This document shows positions 51,753 to 60,401 of a stretch of 64,000 bases of DNA, one piece after another. A program made the position numbers and the translations under genes. The notes beneath the pieces were generated by a model. That model did not search any database and was not told the DNA's origin. It worked only from the letters and a program-made list of their open reading frames with translations. Numbering within the stretch: position 1 is the first letter of the stretch; each line of letters begins with the position of its first letter. Source of the stretch: an uncultured Bacteroidales bacterium (GTDB lineage: Bacteria > Bacteroidota > Bacteroidia > Bacteroidales > F082); NCBI GenBank assembly GCA_900317055.1, contig ONFF01000019.1, forward strand, positions 1 through 64,000. Direction: 5' to 3'.

Positions 51753-52877
51753 ATGAAAAAAACATTTATCTATGGCGTAGCGGTTGAAGGTACCAACTTT
51801 ACAGACCGTAAAAAAGAGACAAGACGCCTCAAACAGGATTTTGAAAACGGGCAGAATGTGATACTTATCTCTCCTCGAAGAATGGGCAAGACTTCTCTTG
51901 TGAGGAAAGTTCAAACTCTAGTTGACAAAGACATCGTGACGGTTTACATGGACATCTACGACTGTCGCAACGAATATGAATTCTATAACAAATTTGCAGC
52001 CGAGCTCCTTAAACAAACCTCTGGCAAAGCCGAAGCCGTCATGAAAAACATCAAGGAATTCCTGGTCAGATTGTCACCTACCATTTCCTTCGGTCCCGAC
52101 CCCAACAACGAGTTTTCCCTATCTCTAGGTATTACATCCAAAAGCTATTCTCCAGAAGAAATCCTACAATTACCCCAACGTATGGCCGAAAAAATGGGCA
52201 AGCACATTGTAGTTTGCATTGACGAGTTCCAACAGATTGGCGAGTTCCCAGACTCACTGAAAGTACAGAAAAAAATGCGCAGCATATGGCAACTGCAAAG
52301 CAATGCTTCCTATTGCCTGTTTGGAAGCAAAAAGCATCTGCTTGCCAATCTCTTTCAAAGCAAGAAGATGCCATTTTATCAATTTGGCGACATTCTGTTT
52401 CTACAACCTATCCCTATAGAAGACTGGATTCCTTTTATCAGCCAGAAGTTCGAGGAAAAAAACATGAGCATTTCCGATGCCATCATTGAAAAAATCTGCT
52501 CTACAGTGCAAAGCCAATCCTCATATGTTCAACAACTGGCATGGAATGTCATGCTCAACACCACAAAAAAAGCGGATGAAGCCGCATTGGAAACCGCCAT
52601 TGAAGACCTGCTGAATCAAAACTCACTGCTGTTTCTGCAGCAAATCGAGAATCTGACTGCCTACCAAATGAACTTCCTGAAAGCCGTCGCAAAAGGCGTA
52701 CACACCGACTTCACCTCCAAAGAGGTGCTATCCACCTATGATTTAGGGTCAAAATCCAATATTTCAAGGATCAAGACCGTATTGACACAAAAAGAGTTGA
52801 TAGAAAAAACGCCCAACGGAATCGTGTTCTCTGACCCTGTTTTTGAGCTCTGGTTTACCAAAGAATGGTGTAAATAA
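51753..52877 (+). CDS. AAA ATPase (PF01637-like), no nuclease domain
   Basis: A 374-residue ATPase. Walker A is PRRMGKTS (41-48) and Walker B is IVVCIDEFQQ (152-161). The Arg-rich GSKKHLL sensor-like segment is near 205. The C-terminal part is a winged helix (VLSTYDLGSKSNISRIKTVLTQKEL). It shares the ATPase type of unit 1 but lacks its PD-(D/E)XK-like C-terminus. It is bounded by its own palindromes and convergent with the GSCFA gene. The biological role is unknown. Confidence 0.8.
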   Translation: MKKTFIYGVAVEGTNFTDRKKETRRLKQDFENGQNVILISPRRMGKTSLVRKVQTLVDKDIVTVYMDIYDCRNEYEFYNKFAAELLKQTSGKAEAVMKNIKEFLVRLSPTISFGPDPNNEFSLSLGITSKSYSPEEILQLPQRMAEKMGKHIVVCIDEFQQIGEFPDSLKVQKKMRSIWQLQSNASYCLFGSKKHLLANLFQSKKMPFYQFGDILFLQPIPIEDWIPFISQKFEEKNMSISDAIIEKICSTVQSQSSYVQQLAWNVMLNTTKKADEAALETAIEDLLNQNSLLFLQQIENLTAYQMNFLKAVAKGVHTDFTSKEVLSTYDLGSKSNISRIKTVLTQKELIEKTPNGIVFSDPVFELWFTKEWCK

Positions 52878-52916
52878 CAAATTGTTATTTAAGTAATTAC
52901 AAATTATATATTAAAA

Positions 52917-52964
52917 GTTCACAACTTTGTGGACCACAAATTTGTAGACCACAAATTTGTGAAC
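52917..52964. repeat. Right palindrome of ATPase unit 2
   Basis: A 48-nt palindromic element beginning GTTCACAACTTTGTGG and ending ATTTGTGAAC; it overlaps the GSCFA stop codon by one base. It may also serve as a terminator for both convergent genes. Confidence 0.8.
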
Positions 52965-53911
52965 TAAATATAATCAAGACAAATCCTCGGAAAAGACCTC
53001 TTCAATTCGCTAATTTTCTCCTCTTTCAGCATTTCAAACCTCTTGAAAGCCACACTTTCAGGAAACAGAGGCTTATGCTGCAGCATCTGCTTCAACTCGG
53101 CGGCAGCCTTCATGGCAGGCTTTTCTTTAGGGTCAATGGCAAAGTCCGTAAAGCGTTCCCAAATGTATCGAACCGTCTGCTCAGTGGGATGCACCATGTC
53201 TTCTTTGTAGAAACGATAGTCGCGCAACTCATCCAAGAGGATTTCGTAAGCGGGGAAATAATGAGCGTTATCGAATTGTTTGCAAACTTGGTCAACCGCC
53301 AAAAGCAATGCAGCCTTGCTCAGTTGGTTCTCATGCAGGCCATCCTTTAAGTGGCGCAAGGGCGACACAGTGAAAATGAATTGTTTGTTGGGATGGGCTT
53401 GCAGCATCTTAGTAAGACAAACCTCCGATTGTTCTACAGAGAGAAACTCCCTGTCAAATTGTCGGGCAGGCAGCTTATGGCAATTAGAGACCACCAGACG
53501 GGTTTCTTTATGCCTAAATACCCACGAGGTGCCCAGACTAATAACAACCCATTTGGCCTGCAAAAACCGCTCATGCGCCTCCATTAAGCCATTATTGACC
53601 GTTTCCAAAAGCTTCTGTTCGTCGGACTGCCAAAACGCCGTATTGTGGCTAAAAGTGCAGTACTGCCCCTCGCCTACCGAAATCACCTCTTTATGTGTGA
53701 ATGGACTGCCACTACCTAGTCGTTCAACCGACTGGGCAATGCTAGCGGGGTTGTAGAGCACGCCAAAGGGATTCACCAAGGCATCGAAGCCAAAGCCACG
53801 GCAAATGCCGCCCACCTCATCAGCAAAGCAGGAACCTAGGAAGAGCAGACCGTCGCCGTAGGAGATGGCCTGCTCTAAAGGTTGAATCTTTATTTCTGTC
53901 TGAAAAATCAT
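52964..53911 (-). CDS. GSCFA-domain protein (SGNH-like esterase)
   Basis: A 315-residue protein carrying the name-giving GSCFAD motif (residues 27-32), where the Ser is the expected nucleophile of the SGNH-like fold. TVSPLRHLKDG (near 180) and a C-terminal MVHPTEQTVRYIW motif, with an Asp-x-x-His-like pair (D-M-V-H), suit such hydrolases. It may deacetylate or deacylate an envelope polymer. It overlaps the trxB stop (ATGA), so the two genes are cotranscribed. Confidence 0.85.
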   Translation of the reverse strand: MIFQTEIKIQPLEQAISYGDGLLFLGSCFADEVGGICRGFGFDALVNPFGVLYNPASIAQSVERLGSGSPFTHKEVISVGEGQYCTFSHNTAFWQSDEQKLLETVNNGLMEAHERFLQAKWVVISLGTSWVFRHKETRLVVSNCHKLPARQFDREFLSVEQSEVCLTKMLQAHPNKQFIFTVSPLRHLKDGLHENQLSKAALLLAVDQVCKQFDNAHYFPAYEILLDELRDYRFYKEDMVHPTEQTVRYIWERFTDFAIDPKEKPAMKAAAELKQMLQHKPLFPESVAFKRFEMLKEEKISELKRSFPRICLDYI

Positions 53912-54849
53912 TTATGCTCCGCCAAGAACCTTTCCACCTCAATGCCCGCCATGGCACCCGTGCCGGCAGCCACGATGGCCTGACGGTAGATGCGATCCTG
54001 ACAGTCGCCACAAGCGAAAATGCCTTCCACATTGGTGGCCGTCGACTTCGGCTTGGTGATGATATAGCCTTCCTCGTCCATGTCAAGGATGCCTTTGAAA
54101 GGCTCAGTGTTAGGCGTGTGACCAATGGCCTCGAAGAAACCATCCACATAAATGGTGCGCTCCTCTTTGGTGTCACTATGATAGAGCACTGCGCCCTTCA
54201 ATTTCTTCATGAAGCCTTGTTGCTCTCCGAAAAGTTCCTTAGTCTGGTGCTTCCACAGCACTTCAATGTTGGGTGTGTTCAACACACGATGTTGCATAGC
54301 CTTGGAGGCGCGCAGCACATCACGACGGACGATGAGATAGACCTTATTACAGAGCTTGGCCAGATAAGTGGCATCTTCGCAGGCCGTGTCACCACCGCCA
54401 ACGACCGCGACATCCTTACCTTTATAGAAGAAGCCATCACAAGTAGCACAAGCCGACACACCACCACCTTTAAATTCCTCTTCGGTAGGCAGACCCAGAT
54501 AACGAGCAGCCGCACCTGTAGACACGATGATAGAATCGGCCAAAAGCTCGCCGTCATATTCCGTGGTCACTTTGAAAGGACGCTGGCTGACATCAATGCC
54601 AGTGACTTCGCCTTCGCGAATCTCAGCGCCAAAGCGCAAGGCCTGTTGACGGATGTCTTCCATCATGTCAGGGCCGTTGATACCCTTGGGATAGCCAGGA
54701 AAATTCTCGATTTCGGTGGTTTGGGTGAGCTGTCCACCAGGTTGCATGCCTTCGTAGATGACGGTTTTTACATCAGCGCGACAAGTGTAAATGGCGGCTG
54801 TGTAGCCCGCAGGACCTGAACCAATTATCAGACATTCAATATGTTCCAT
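53908..54849 (-). CDS. trxB: Thioredoxin-disulfide reductase
   Basis: A 313-residue flavoprotein. The FAD motif is GSGPAGYTAAIY (from residue 10), the redox-active pair is CATC (C134, C137), and the NADPH motif VGGGDTACEDA follows at about 151-161. It reduces thioredoxin with NADPH. It is the first gene of an operon with the GSCFA protein and has a consensus promoter. Confidence 0.96.
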   Translation of the reverse strand: MEHIECLIIGSGPAGYTAAIYTCRADVKTVIYEGMQPGGQLTQTTEIENFPGYPKGINGPDMMEDIRQQALRFGAEIREGEVTGIDVSQRPFKVTTEYDGELLADSIIVSTGAAARYLGLPTEEEFKGGGVSACATCDGFFYKGKDVAVVGGGDTACEDATYLAKLCNKVYLIVRRDVLRASKAMQHRVLNTPNIEVLWKHQTKELFGEQQGFMKKLKGAVLYHSDTKEERTIYVDGFFEAIGHTPNTEPFKGILDMDEEGYIITKPKSTATNVEGIFACGDCQDRIYRQAIVAAGTGAMAGIEVERFLAEHK

Positions 54850-54858
54850 TTTCTTAAG

Positions 54859-54886
54859 TTTAGAGTTTAGTATTTAGTGTTTAGAG
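54859..54886. repeat. Four TTTAGNN heptads in the trxB leader
   Basis: TTTAGAG, TTTAGTA, TTTAGTG and TTTAGAG lie in direct succession between the trxB start and its promoter element. Confidence 0.6.
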
Positions 54887-54896
54887 TTATACCTTG

Positions 54897-54904
54897 CAAA
54901 GGTA
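54897..54904 (-). promoter_or_regulatory. trxB promoter (TACCTTTG)
   Basis: TACCTTTGC on the reverse strand, about 48 nt upstream of trxB, matches TAnnTTTG. Confidence 0.55.
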
Positions 54905-54946
54905 ACTTTTTTTTCGGAAATTGAACATCAATTCAAAAAACATTCG

Positions 54947-54954
54947 TATCTTTG
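54947..54954 (+). promoter_or_regulatory. tRNA-Pro promoter (TATCTTTG)
   Basis: TATCTTTGC, 17 nt before the tRNA, matches TAnnTTTG. Confidence 0.6.
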
Positions 54955-54970
54955 CAGCCGCTAAGGCAAT

Positions 54971-55044
54971 CGGGGTGTGGTGCAGTTGGCTAGCATTCTT
55001 GCATGGGGTGCAAGCGGTCGCCCGTTCGAGTCGGGCCACTCCGA
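54971..55044 (+). tRNA. tRNA-Pro (anticodon GGG)
   Basis: A 74-nt cloverleaf. Acceptor CGGGGTG/CACTCCG (one G-U), D-arm GTGC...GCAT, anticodon stem CTTGC/GCAAG with loop ATGGGGT (anticodon GGG, T33 present), T-arm GCCCG-TTCGAGT-CGGGC, and discriminator A. The 3' CCA is not encoded. Confidence 0.93.
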
Positions 55045-55050
55045 CGGAAA

Positions 55051-55077
55051 GCAGCAGAATTCTCTGCTGCTTTTTTT
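55051..55077 (+). terminator. Terminator of tRNA-Pro
   Basis: GCAGCAG and CTGCTGC form a stem over a short AATTCT loop, then T7. It starts 6 nt after the tRNA. Confidence 0.8.
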
Positions 55078-55082
55078 GTGCC

Positions 55083-55177
55083 GTCATTGCGAGGCACGAA
55101 GCAATCCAGGACATATGCTTTTATTCTAGATTGCTTCGTCGTTTTCCGTTTTCACGGAATGATGCCTCGCAATGGCG
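55083..55177. repeat. REP-like dispersed palindrome (ATTGCGAGG...CCTCGCAATG)
   Basis: GTCATTGCGAGGCACGAAGC (from 55083) is partly repeated in reverse complement by GATTGCTTCGTCG (from about 55129) and GATGCCTCGCAATGG (from 55161). Repeats of this wording are widespread between genes in many bacteria, including Bacteroidota. Confidence 0.65.
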
Positions 55178-55194
55178 CGAAGCGACATCAACAA

Positions 55195-55222
55195 AAAAAG
55201 GACGTCTTCGGACGTCCTTTTT
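55195..55222. terminator. Bidirectional terminator between tRNA-Pro and gldN
   Basis: AAAAAGGACGTC-TTCG-GACGTCCTTTTT is a perfect, symmetric 12-bp hairpin, usable in both directions and placed 20 nt past the gldN stop. Confidence 0.85.
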
Positions 55223-55241
55223 CATTGTCATTAGCAAACCA

Positions 55242-56084
55242 TCAATACTCCCAGAGGCTCTGCTCGAAGTCGAACATTTCGTTCTTGATGCGCTCCGATT
55301 CGTAGAGGGCGTCAATATTGAAAGCATAGGCATTGATGTAACGGTCGTAAACGTTCTCTTCTTTGATGATATAGCTATCGAAGATACGCTTTTGCAAGAC
55401 TTCGTCGTATGTGCGACGTTGGGCCGAGTTGTTGCGGTTGAAGGCAAAAGCCTTGGCCAACACATCACGAGATTCTTCGTAAGGAATCCAGCACACCTGC
55501 GAGAGACCGCCATCATCGTCGACGACGATGGGACCCAAGGCAATGATGCGGACAAGGAACTGCGACAATTTCTTGTCGAAATACCAGTCTTCCTTGATTC
55601 TCAAACGAGTCACATTAATCATACGATCTTTGAAGACAATCTCATTCGGAACCTCTTCACCGTCCTTCCAAATGACCGGCGGATCGCCAATCTTCACATT
55701 TTCCTTTTCAAAGTCGTCGCGAGTCAAAGGCGTCACCATGTCGTCGATGTTGTTTTCCACACGGTAAGGAGTGATGTCACCGCTATTGATGCCATCATAA
55801 ATCACTGTGATGAGGTTTCTCCAATCCTCGGTCGGATTGATCGGATAGTAGAACACTTGATTGATCTTCTGACGGAAGTCGATTTCCCGAATCACCGTCT
55901 TCTTCCACATGACGTTAGACTCATCAATGATCGGAAGCGGCGAAGGAGCCTTTTCGTTCATGATTTGCTGCTGACCTGAGAGAATGCTGTTCTTCGGCGG
56001 CTTGATGTCAGTCGTCTGGGCATTCAAGCACAGACTGCCAAAGAGCGCCACAAGGGTCAACATGGAAACAAGTGTCTTTTTCAT
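55242..56084 (-). CDS. gldN: Type IX secretion/gliding component GldN (PorN)
   Basis: A 280-residue periplasmic protein from the ATG at 56084 (MKKTLVSMLTLVALFGSL signal peptide). An alternative start at 56108 overlaps the gldM stop (TAATG). The body has the GldN/PorN pattern: KTVIREIDFRQKINQVFYYP and DWRNLITVIYDGINSGDIT near the start, then IKEDWYFDKKLSQFLVRIIALGP. GldN forms a periplasmic ring with GldK at the outer membrane, part of the T9SS. Last gene of the locus. Confidence 0.93.
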   Translation of the reverse strand: MKKTLVSMLTLVALFGSLCLNAQTTDIKPPKNSILSGQQQIMNEKAPSPLPIIDESNVMWKKTVIREIDFRQKINQVFYYPINPTEDWRNLITVIYDGINSGDITPYRVENNIDDMVTPLTRDDFEKENVKIGDPPVIWKDGEEVPNEIVFKDRMINVTRLRIKEDWYFDKKLSQFLVRIIALGPIVVDDDGGLSQVCWIPYEESRDVLAKAFAFNRNNSAQRRTYDEVLQKRIFDSYIIKEENVYDRYINAYAFNIDALYESERIKNEMFDFEQSLWEY

Positions 56085-56107
56085 CTTATAAAGGTTTAAA
56101 TTGTTCA

Positions 56108-57826
56108 TTACTTGATTTCAACACCGATAGGCGTGTCGAGGGTCTTGACCTTACCGTCGTTACCTCTTACCTGGATGGCGGTGAAGACGAACATGTCACC
56201 AACATTGGATTGACTGATGGCATTCTTAATCTCATCGTTGAAAGCGCCACTACTGGCCTTAGCTTCCTTGGTGGTACCGCTCTTGGTCTTGTAACGGAAG
56301 GTGTAGCTAACCACATCATAGTGGACACCGTCGAAGTCGAAGTCCTTCATCTCAGCTTCCACACGGTTGGCGGCAAGCAAAGCACTCTTCGACACCACAC
56401 CGTTAACAACGTTACGGATGATAGCCGTAGGCTTCGGCAGGTCTTTCACACGGAACTTCATGCTACCAAGGCTGGAACCTCCAGAAGTGACATTAATGGT
56501 CACCTCGTTGGCCTCACCAGGACGCAAATTATAAGTACCGTTACCCGTTCTGCTCAATGAACCGCTGCTGGCCGTGGCATTGATTTCACCACCGACACCA
56601 CCACCGACAGCAATCGGGTTGTCGATACCACGATACACCACATTCATCTTGGTGGCCGAAACACTCACCGCAGGAGGAGCCACAGTGAAGGCACCCTCAA
56701 ACGGGAATTCTTCCATCTGGTTGGTGGTAGGATCCAACATGTCGATGACACCAGTGTATTTGTGCGAGCCAACGCCGACATTCCACTCCAACGGAATCAC
56801 GCCTTGGGCATTGCTGGTGTATTCTTTTTCGGCACCGCCATCGAGTTTGACACGAGCGGTCAGTTGTGAGTTCTTCCAAGCAGTCACCATGGCCTGAGCC
56901 CTATAGGTCTGGCCAGAGAGGAGATATCCACTTTCGGCAAACACACGGGCACCAATCTCATCGAAGGTGAAGTCTTGGGCGTGAATGTTGGTCATCAATT
57001 GAGTGATAGCATTCAACTCGGCAGTTTCAGCCTCGGAGATGATCTTGTTCAACAAGGTAACATCAGCAACCAACACCGTGTGGTGGAAGTTGTGGTATTC
57101 CCAGCTGTCTTGCACCGGGTCGGTCACACCAGGATAGTAGCCGATTTTAGCACCATAATATTCACCTTCAAGCGGAAGTCTCTTAAGTTGGGCATCCTTA
57201 TAGCCGTTTTCCTCAAGATAAGCTTTCGTTCCATAGATGCTGTCGGTAATCAAGCCGATTTCGTGGATGTGTTGAGGACCCATAGCTTTGACCACTTCAC
57301 CACGGAAACGTCTGATCTTTTCTGAAAGTTCATAAGCCTTACCGCCACTGCTGGGACCTTCGGGGTCACCCATCATATAAGCAGTAGGTTTGTTGTAGTT
57401 GTCTCTCGATTTGACCTTCGAAGTGTTGATGTCGTAAATCTTACGGCCATTGCGGACAGTGTCAGCTGATTTCAGCAGACCGTCGGCCAGAGCAGTAGTG
57501 GCATCCTTCTCCTCAATCTTCTTCACCAAGTCCCACTTGAGGGCCTCGACATAGTTGATGAGGTCTGTGGCTTCCTCTCTCAGGGCTTGAGCCTGTTCCC
57601 AATAAGGACCGACTTTTTCCTGATCAAGGCCATATTGCTCCTCGAAGGCAGCGTATTTCTGATTAATCTGATTCGAAAGGGTGATGTTAGTGGTTTGCAC
57701 ACCGCTGTTCACTGTGTCGAAGGCATCCAAGATGTCCTTCGAGACATTCATGGCTAACAAGGCAGTGTAGACCAGGTACATCATACCGATCATTTTCTGT
57801 CTTGGGGTTTCTTTTGCGCCTGACAT
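56108..57826 (-). CDS. gldM: Type IX secretion/gliding motor component GldM (PorM)
   Basis: A 572-residue protein. One N-terminal transmembrane helix (about residues 12-30, GMMYLVYTALLAMNVSKDIL) is followed by a long periplasmic region of helical and Ig-like domains (D1-D4), as in GldM/PorM. With GldL it forms the proton-powered T9SS motor and spans the periplasm to reach GldK/N. It is somewhat longer than the 510-520 residues I expect for homologues. It sits between gldL and gldN as usual. Confidence 0.95.
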   Translation of the reverse strand: MSGAKETPRQKMIGMMYLVYTALLAMNVSKDILDAFDTVNSGVQTTNITLSNQINQKYAAFEEQYGLDQEKVGPYWEQAQALREEATDLINYVEALKWDLVKKIEEKDATTALADGLLKSADTVRNGRKIYDINTSKVKSRDNYNKPTAYMMGDPEGPSSGGKAYELSEKIRRFRGEVVKAMGPQHIHEIGLITDSIYGTKAYLEENGYKDAQLKRLPLEGEYYGAKIGYYPGVTDPVQDSWEYHNFHHTVLVADVTLLNKIISEAETAELNAITQLMTNIHAQDFTFDEIGARVFAESGYLLSGQTYRAQAMVTAWKNSQLTARVKLDGGAEKEYTSNAQGVIPLEWNVGVGSHKYTGVIDMLDPTTNQMEEFPFEGAFTVAPPAVSVSATKMNVVYRGIDNPIAVGGGVGGEINATASSGSLSRTGNGTYNLRPGEANEVTINVTSGGSSLGSMKFRVKDLPKPTAIIRNVVNGVVSKSALLAANRVEAEMKDFDFDGVHYDVVSYTFRYKTKSGTTKEAKASSGAFNDEIKNAISQSNVGDMFVFTAIQVRGNDGKVKTLDTPIGVEIK

Positions 57827-57870
57827 AATTTTACTCCTTTTTTATATTAAACAATCAGGTTTGAGTAGAA

Positions 57871-58722
57871 TTATGCCTTGATGTTCATTGCTGACAACAT
57901 TCCACCATAGACATTGTTCAAAGCGGTCAAGCGCTGTGACAATTGGGTCAACTGTTGGTTGAGTTGACCGGCATTCTGTGATGAAGCGGTGAGGTTATCC
58001 ATGTACTTGTTCATAGTTTCGGTCAACTTCTTGCTGGCGGCTGAAGTCTGCTCGGCACCTTGGAGCTGGAGCTCATAGATGGAGTTGAGCGAGGTCATGC
58101 TGTTAGCCACCTTCTTGATGGTGTTGGCATCGAGGGCGCTGAAGTCGAGTTTGCCCAAAGAATCAGAAAGTTTCTGGTTGGTCTGGACATATGCGTTCGA
58201 GAAGTCGGCGATTGACTTCGTGGCGCGATCCATAGCGTTGGCATAGTTGGTGGTAGCAGCCATAGCATTGGAGATGTCGGCCATCTGACCAGCGTTCTCA
58301 GCCAGTTTGTCAATGCCTCTACCGAGTTTCTTGAATGTATCTTCGCTGACATTCATCTTTTCAAACATCTTGCTCAACATTGCTTCTTCAGCATCCGTAA
58401 CAGCAGGCTTACCGGCAGCACCACCGCCTGTTGTGGCAAATTGTGTACGCGTCTTTCCATCCCAATCCTCTTCGAGTTCAACGAAAACATTGTCCCATGC
58501 ATAGTCGACATGCTGAGGCTCGAAAGCCGACATGAAGAAAATCAATGCTTCGATACCCAGACCGAGAGCCAACATGAAGTCAGCACCAGGAATGTGGGTC
58601 AGTTTAAAATATGCACCGATCATAACCACGGAAGCACCCCAACCATAGAGGTAGCCCATAAAGGTTTTGAACTTTCTCGAAACGAGGAATTGTTGGAATT
58701 TGCTAAGTTCTTTTTTTGCCAT
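57871..58722 (-). CDS. gldL: Type IX secretion/gliding motor component GldL (PorL)
   Basis: A 283-residue inner-membrane protein. Two transmembrane helices lie at about 21-39 and 47-66. The second carries a buried Glu (E58 in LGLGIEALIF), which by position probably corresponds to the proton-path glutamate (E49 in F. johnsoniae numbering). The long cytoplasmic C-terminus is coiled-coil-rich. Transcribed with gldK and gldM. Confidence 0.94.
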   Translation of the reverse strand: MAKKELSKFQQFLVSRKFKTFMGYLYGWGASVVMIGAYFKLTHIPGADFMLALGLGIEALIFFMSAFEPQHVDYAWDNVFVELEEDWDGKTRTQFATTGGGAAGKPAVTDAEEAMLSKMFEKMNVSEDTFKKLGRGIDKLAENAGQMADISNAMAATTNYANAMDRATKSIADFSNAYVQTNQKLSDSLGKLDFSALDANTIKKVANSMTSLNSIYELQLQGAEQTSAASKKLTETMNKYMDNLTASSQNAGQLNQQLTQLSQRLTALNNVYGGMLSAMNIKA

Positions 58723-58784
58723 GACAATTGTAATTTAAAAGATTGTTATTATGTTATTTTTTTAATTTGTTGATTTCTTGATAA

Positions 58785-60194
58785 TTATCTGTACACCCTT
58801 GACATTCTCGGGTTGTCGCCCTTGTTGCGGCCTAAGTAAGGCTGGATGCAACGGAAGCCTGTGTAGCAGTTAGCAGTATCTTGGTACTGATAGTCGCGGG
58901 TAGTAACTTGCATATAGTAAGACACATCCTTCCAAGAACCGCCGCGGACGACCTTACGCTTCATGACCGGCGGGTCGTCATTCTTGGCGTTATAGGTGTA
59001 GTTCGGGTTCATGTCCCAAGTGAAATTGTAGGAATTGGGGTCGTAGGCAGTGTTGGTCCATTCGGCCACATTACCAGCCATGTCATAGAGGCCCCAGCCA
59101 TTGGGAGGATAGCAGCCCACCACGAGGGTGCGCAGACCACCGTCGGCGAGGTAGTTACCTCTTCTTGGCTTGAAGTTGGCCAGGAAGCAGCCCTTGGCAT
59201 TGCTAGCATTGGGACCACCCCACGGATAAGGATTCAGCATCTTGCCTCCACGAGCAGCCCATTCCCATTCAGCCTCGGTGGGCAAGCGGAACTCCGACAC
59301 ATCAACATCCTTCTTCGAACGCATGTAGGAGTTGAGCAACTCGGTACGCCACACACAGAAGGCACGAGCCTGCTGCCATGTGACACCCACTACTGGATAG
59401 TTGTCGTAGGCCGGATGCCAGAAATACTTCTCAGTCATCGGGTCGTTGAATGAGTAACTATAGTCGTGAATCCAGCAAAGCGTGTCAGGATACACATTAA
59501 TGACCTCAGCACGGGCATAAACCGAACGATCAGTGTAACCCTGCTTACGGTTCGACCAAGCACCCTTACGGTCGACATTAATGCCTGCATCGGCCTCTCC
59601 CAACGAATAGTCGTTCGGTGCTAATTTGCCATCGGCAAAGTCCTTCTTTGCAGCGGCCACCATGTCGAACCAGAAATAGGAATAATACAACTTCCTGGTA
59701 TCAATTTCCTTACGGCGGAAATATCTCTCATGTTCAGGGAGATACATCGGCTCAAGAGCCTCGCGCACATCCTGCTCTTTGCTGTTCCAGTCGAGTTTTT
59801 CCTTCCAGTTCAGCCTCGGCGGGTCGTACACCTCACCGGTCTTGCTTTCAGTGATGGCGAAACGATCCGGGAATTGGTCGGCAAGAATTCTTCTTGCGAT
59901 AGAGTCTCTTACCCAATATACGAATTGGCGATACTCATTATTGGTGATTTCGGTCTCGTCCATAAAAAACGCCGACACCGAAACTGTTTTGGGCTCATTG
60001 AGATAAGAACCGGTGATGTCTTCACCACCTGCACCCATCGTAAAACTGCCTTGCGGGACAAAAACCATCCCGTAAGGATCCGGTTGATTGAAGGTCTTGT
60101 TGGACTTTCGCACTCCAACCAACTCGCCTTGGTTTGAATTGCCGCAGGCTGTGAGCAGCAACGCTACGGAAAACATGAACAATAGTCTTTTCAT
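58785..60194 (-). CDS. gldK: Type IX secretion lipoprotein GldK (PorK)
   Basis: A 469-residue lipoprotein; the lipobox is LLLTAC with Cys at 17. The rest is a formylglycine-generating-enzyme/sulfatase-modifying-factor-like domain (VFVPQGSFTMGAGGEDITGS near 44, RLPTEAEWEWAARGGK near 305, GGSWKDVSYYMQ near 420), as in GldK/PorK. It forms the outer-membrane-side ring with GldN. It has its own candidate promoter and follows porP. Confidence 0.95.
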   Translation of the reverse strand: MKRLLFMFSVALLLTACGNSNQGELVGVRKSNKTFNQPDPYGMVFVPQGSFTMGAGGEDITGSYLNEPKTVSVSAFFMDETEITNNEYRQFVYWVRDSIARRILADQFPDRFAITESKTGEVYDPPRLNWKEKLDWNSKEQDVREALEPMYLPEHERYFRRKEIDTRKLYYSYFWFDMVAAAKKDFADGKLAPNDYSLGEADAGINVDRKGAWSNRKQGYTDRSVYARAEVINVYPDTLCWIHDYSYSFNDPMTEKYFWHPAYDNYPVVGVTWQQARAFCVWRTELLNSYMRSKKDVDVSEFRLPTEAEWEWAARGGKMLNPYPWGGPNASNAKGCFLANFKPRRGNYLADGGLRTLVVGCYPPNGWGLYDMAGNVAEWTNTAYDPNSYNFTWDMNPNYTYNAKNDDPPVMKRKVVRGGSWKDVSYYMQVTTRDYQYQDTANCYTGFRCIQPYLGRNKGDNPRMSRVYR

Positions 60195-60289
60195 CTTCTT
60201 GACAATGATATGATTACTATTTATTTTTCTTTATTTTTTCTATTCAATCTCGCTGACATTTCAAGACAGCGATTCTTATTAAAAACCGC

Positions 60290-60297
60290 CAAAATTA
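60290..60297 (-). promoter_or_regulatory. gldK promoter (TAATTTTG)
   Basis: TAATTTTGG on the reverse strand, about 96 nt upstream of gldK, matches TAnnTTTG. gldKLMN may thus be transcribed independently of porP. Confidence 0.45.
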
Positions 60298-60401
60298 GAA
60301 AATATTATAATCCCCTCCATTTTTTTCCAACTTTTTTCCCTCAATTCCCTCCTAAATCATCATTAATCTACTCCAAAACATCTACATCTTCATCCAAAAA
60401 A

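Larger units (their letters stand above)
51671..52964. mobile_element. Hairpin-bounded AAA ATPase unit 2 (putative mobile unit)
   Basis: A 1.29-kb unit containing one AAA ATPase gene (51753-52877) between two copies of the same palindrome family. The right copy (48 nt) has an extra internal ACCACAAATTTGT unit. The last base of the unit is part of the stop codon of the convergent GSCFA gene, so, like unit 1, it abuts a gene 3' end. No transposase is present. Confidence 0.45.

Noticed and set aside
46678-52877. The two ATPase genes as toxin-antitoxin or two-gene defence operons
   Set aside because: Each is a single gene bounded by hairpins and convergent with unrelated genes; no small partner gene lies in either unit.
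54921-55979. A 352-codon frame running through tRNA-Pro and opposite gldN
   Set aside because: It crosses the tRNA and two terminators and is antisense to a well-supported gldN.
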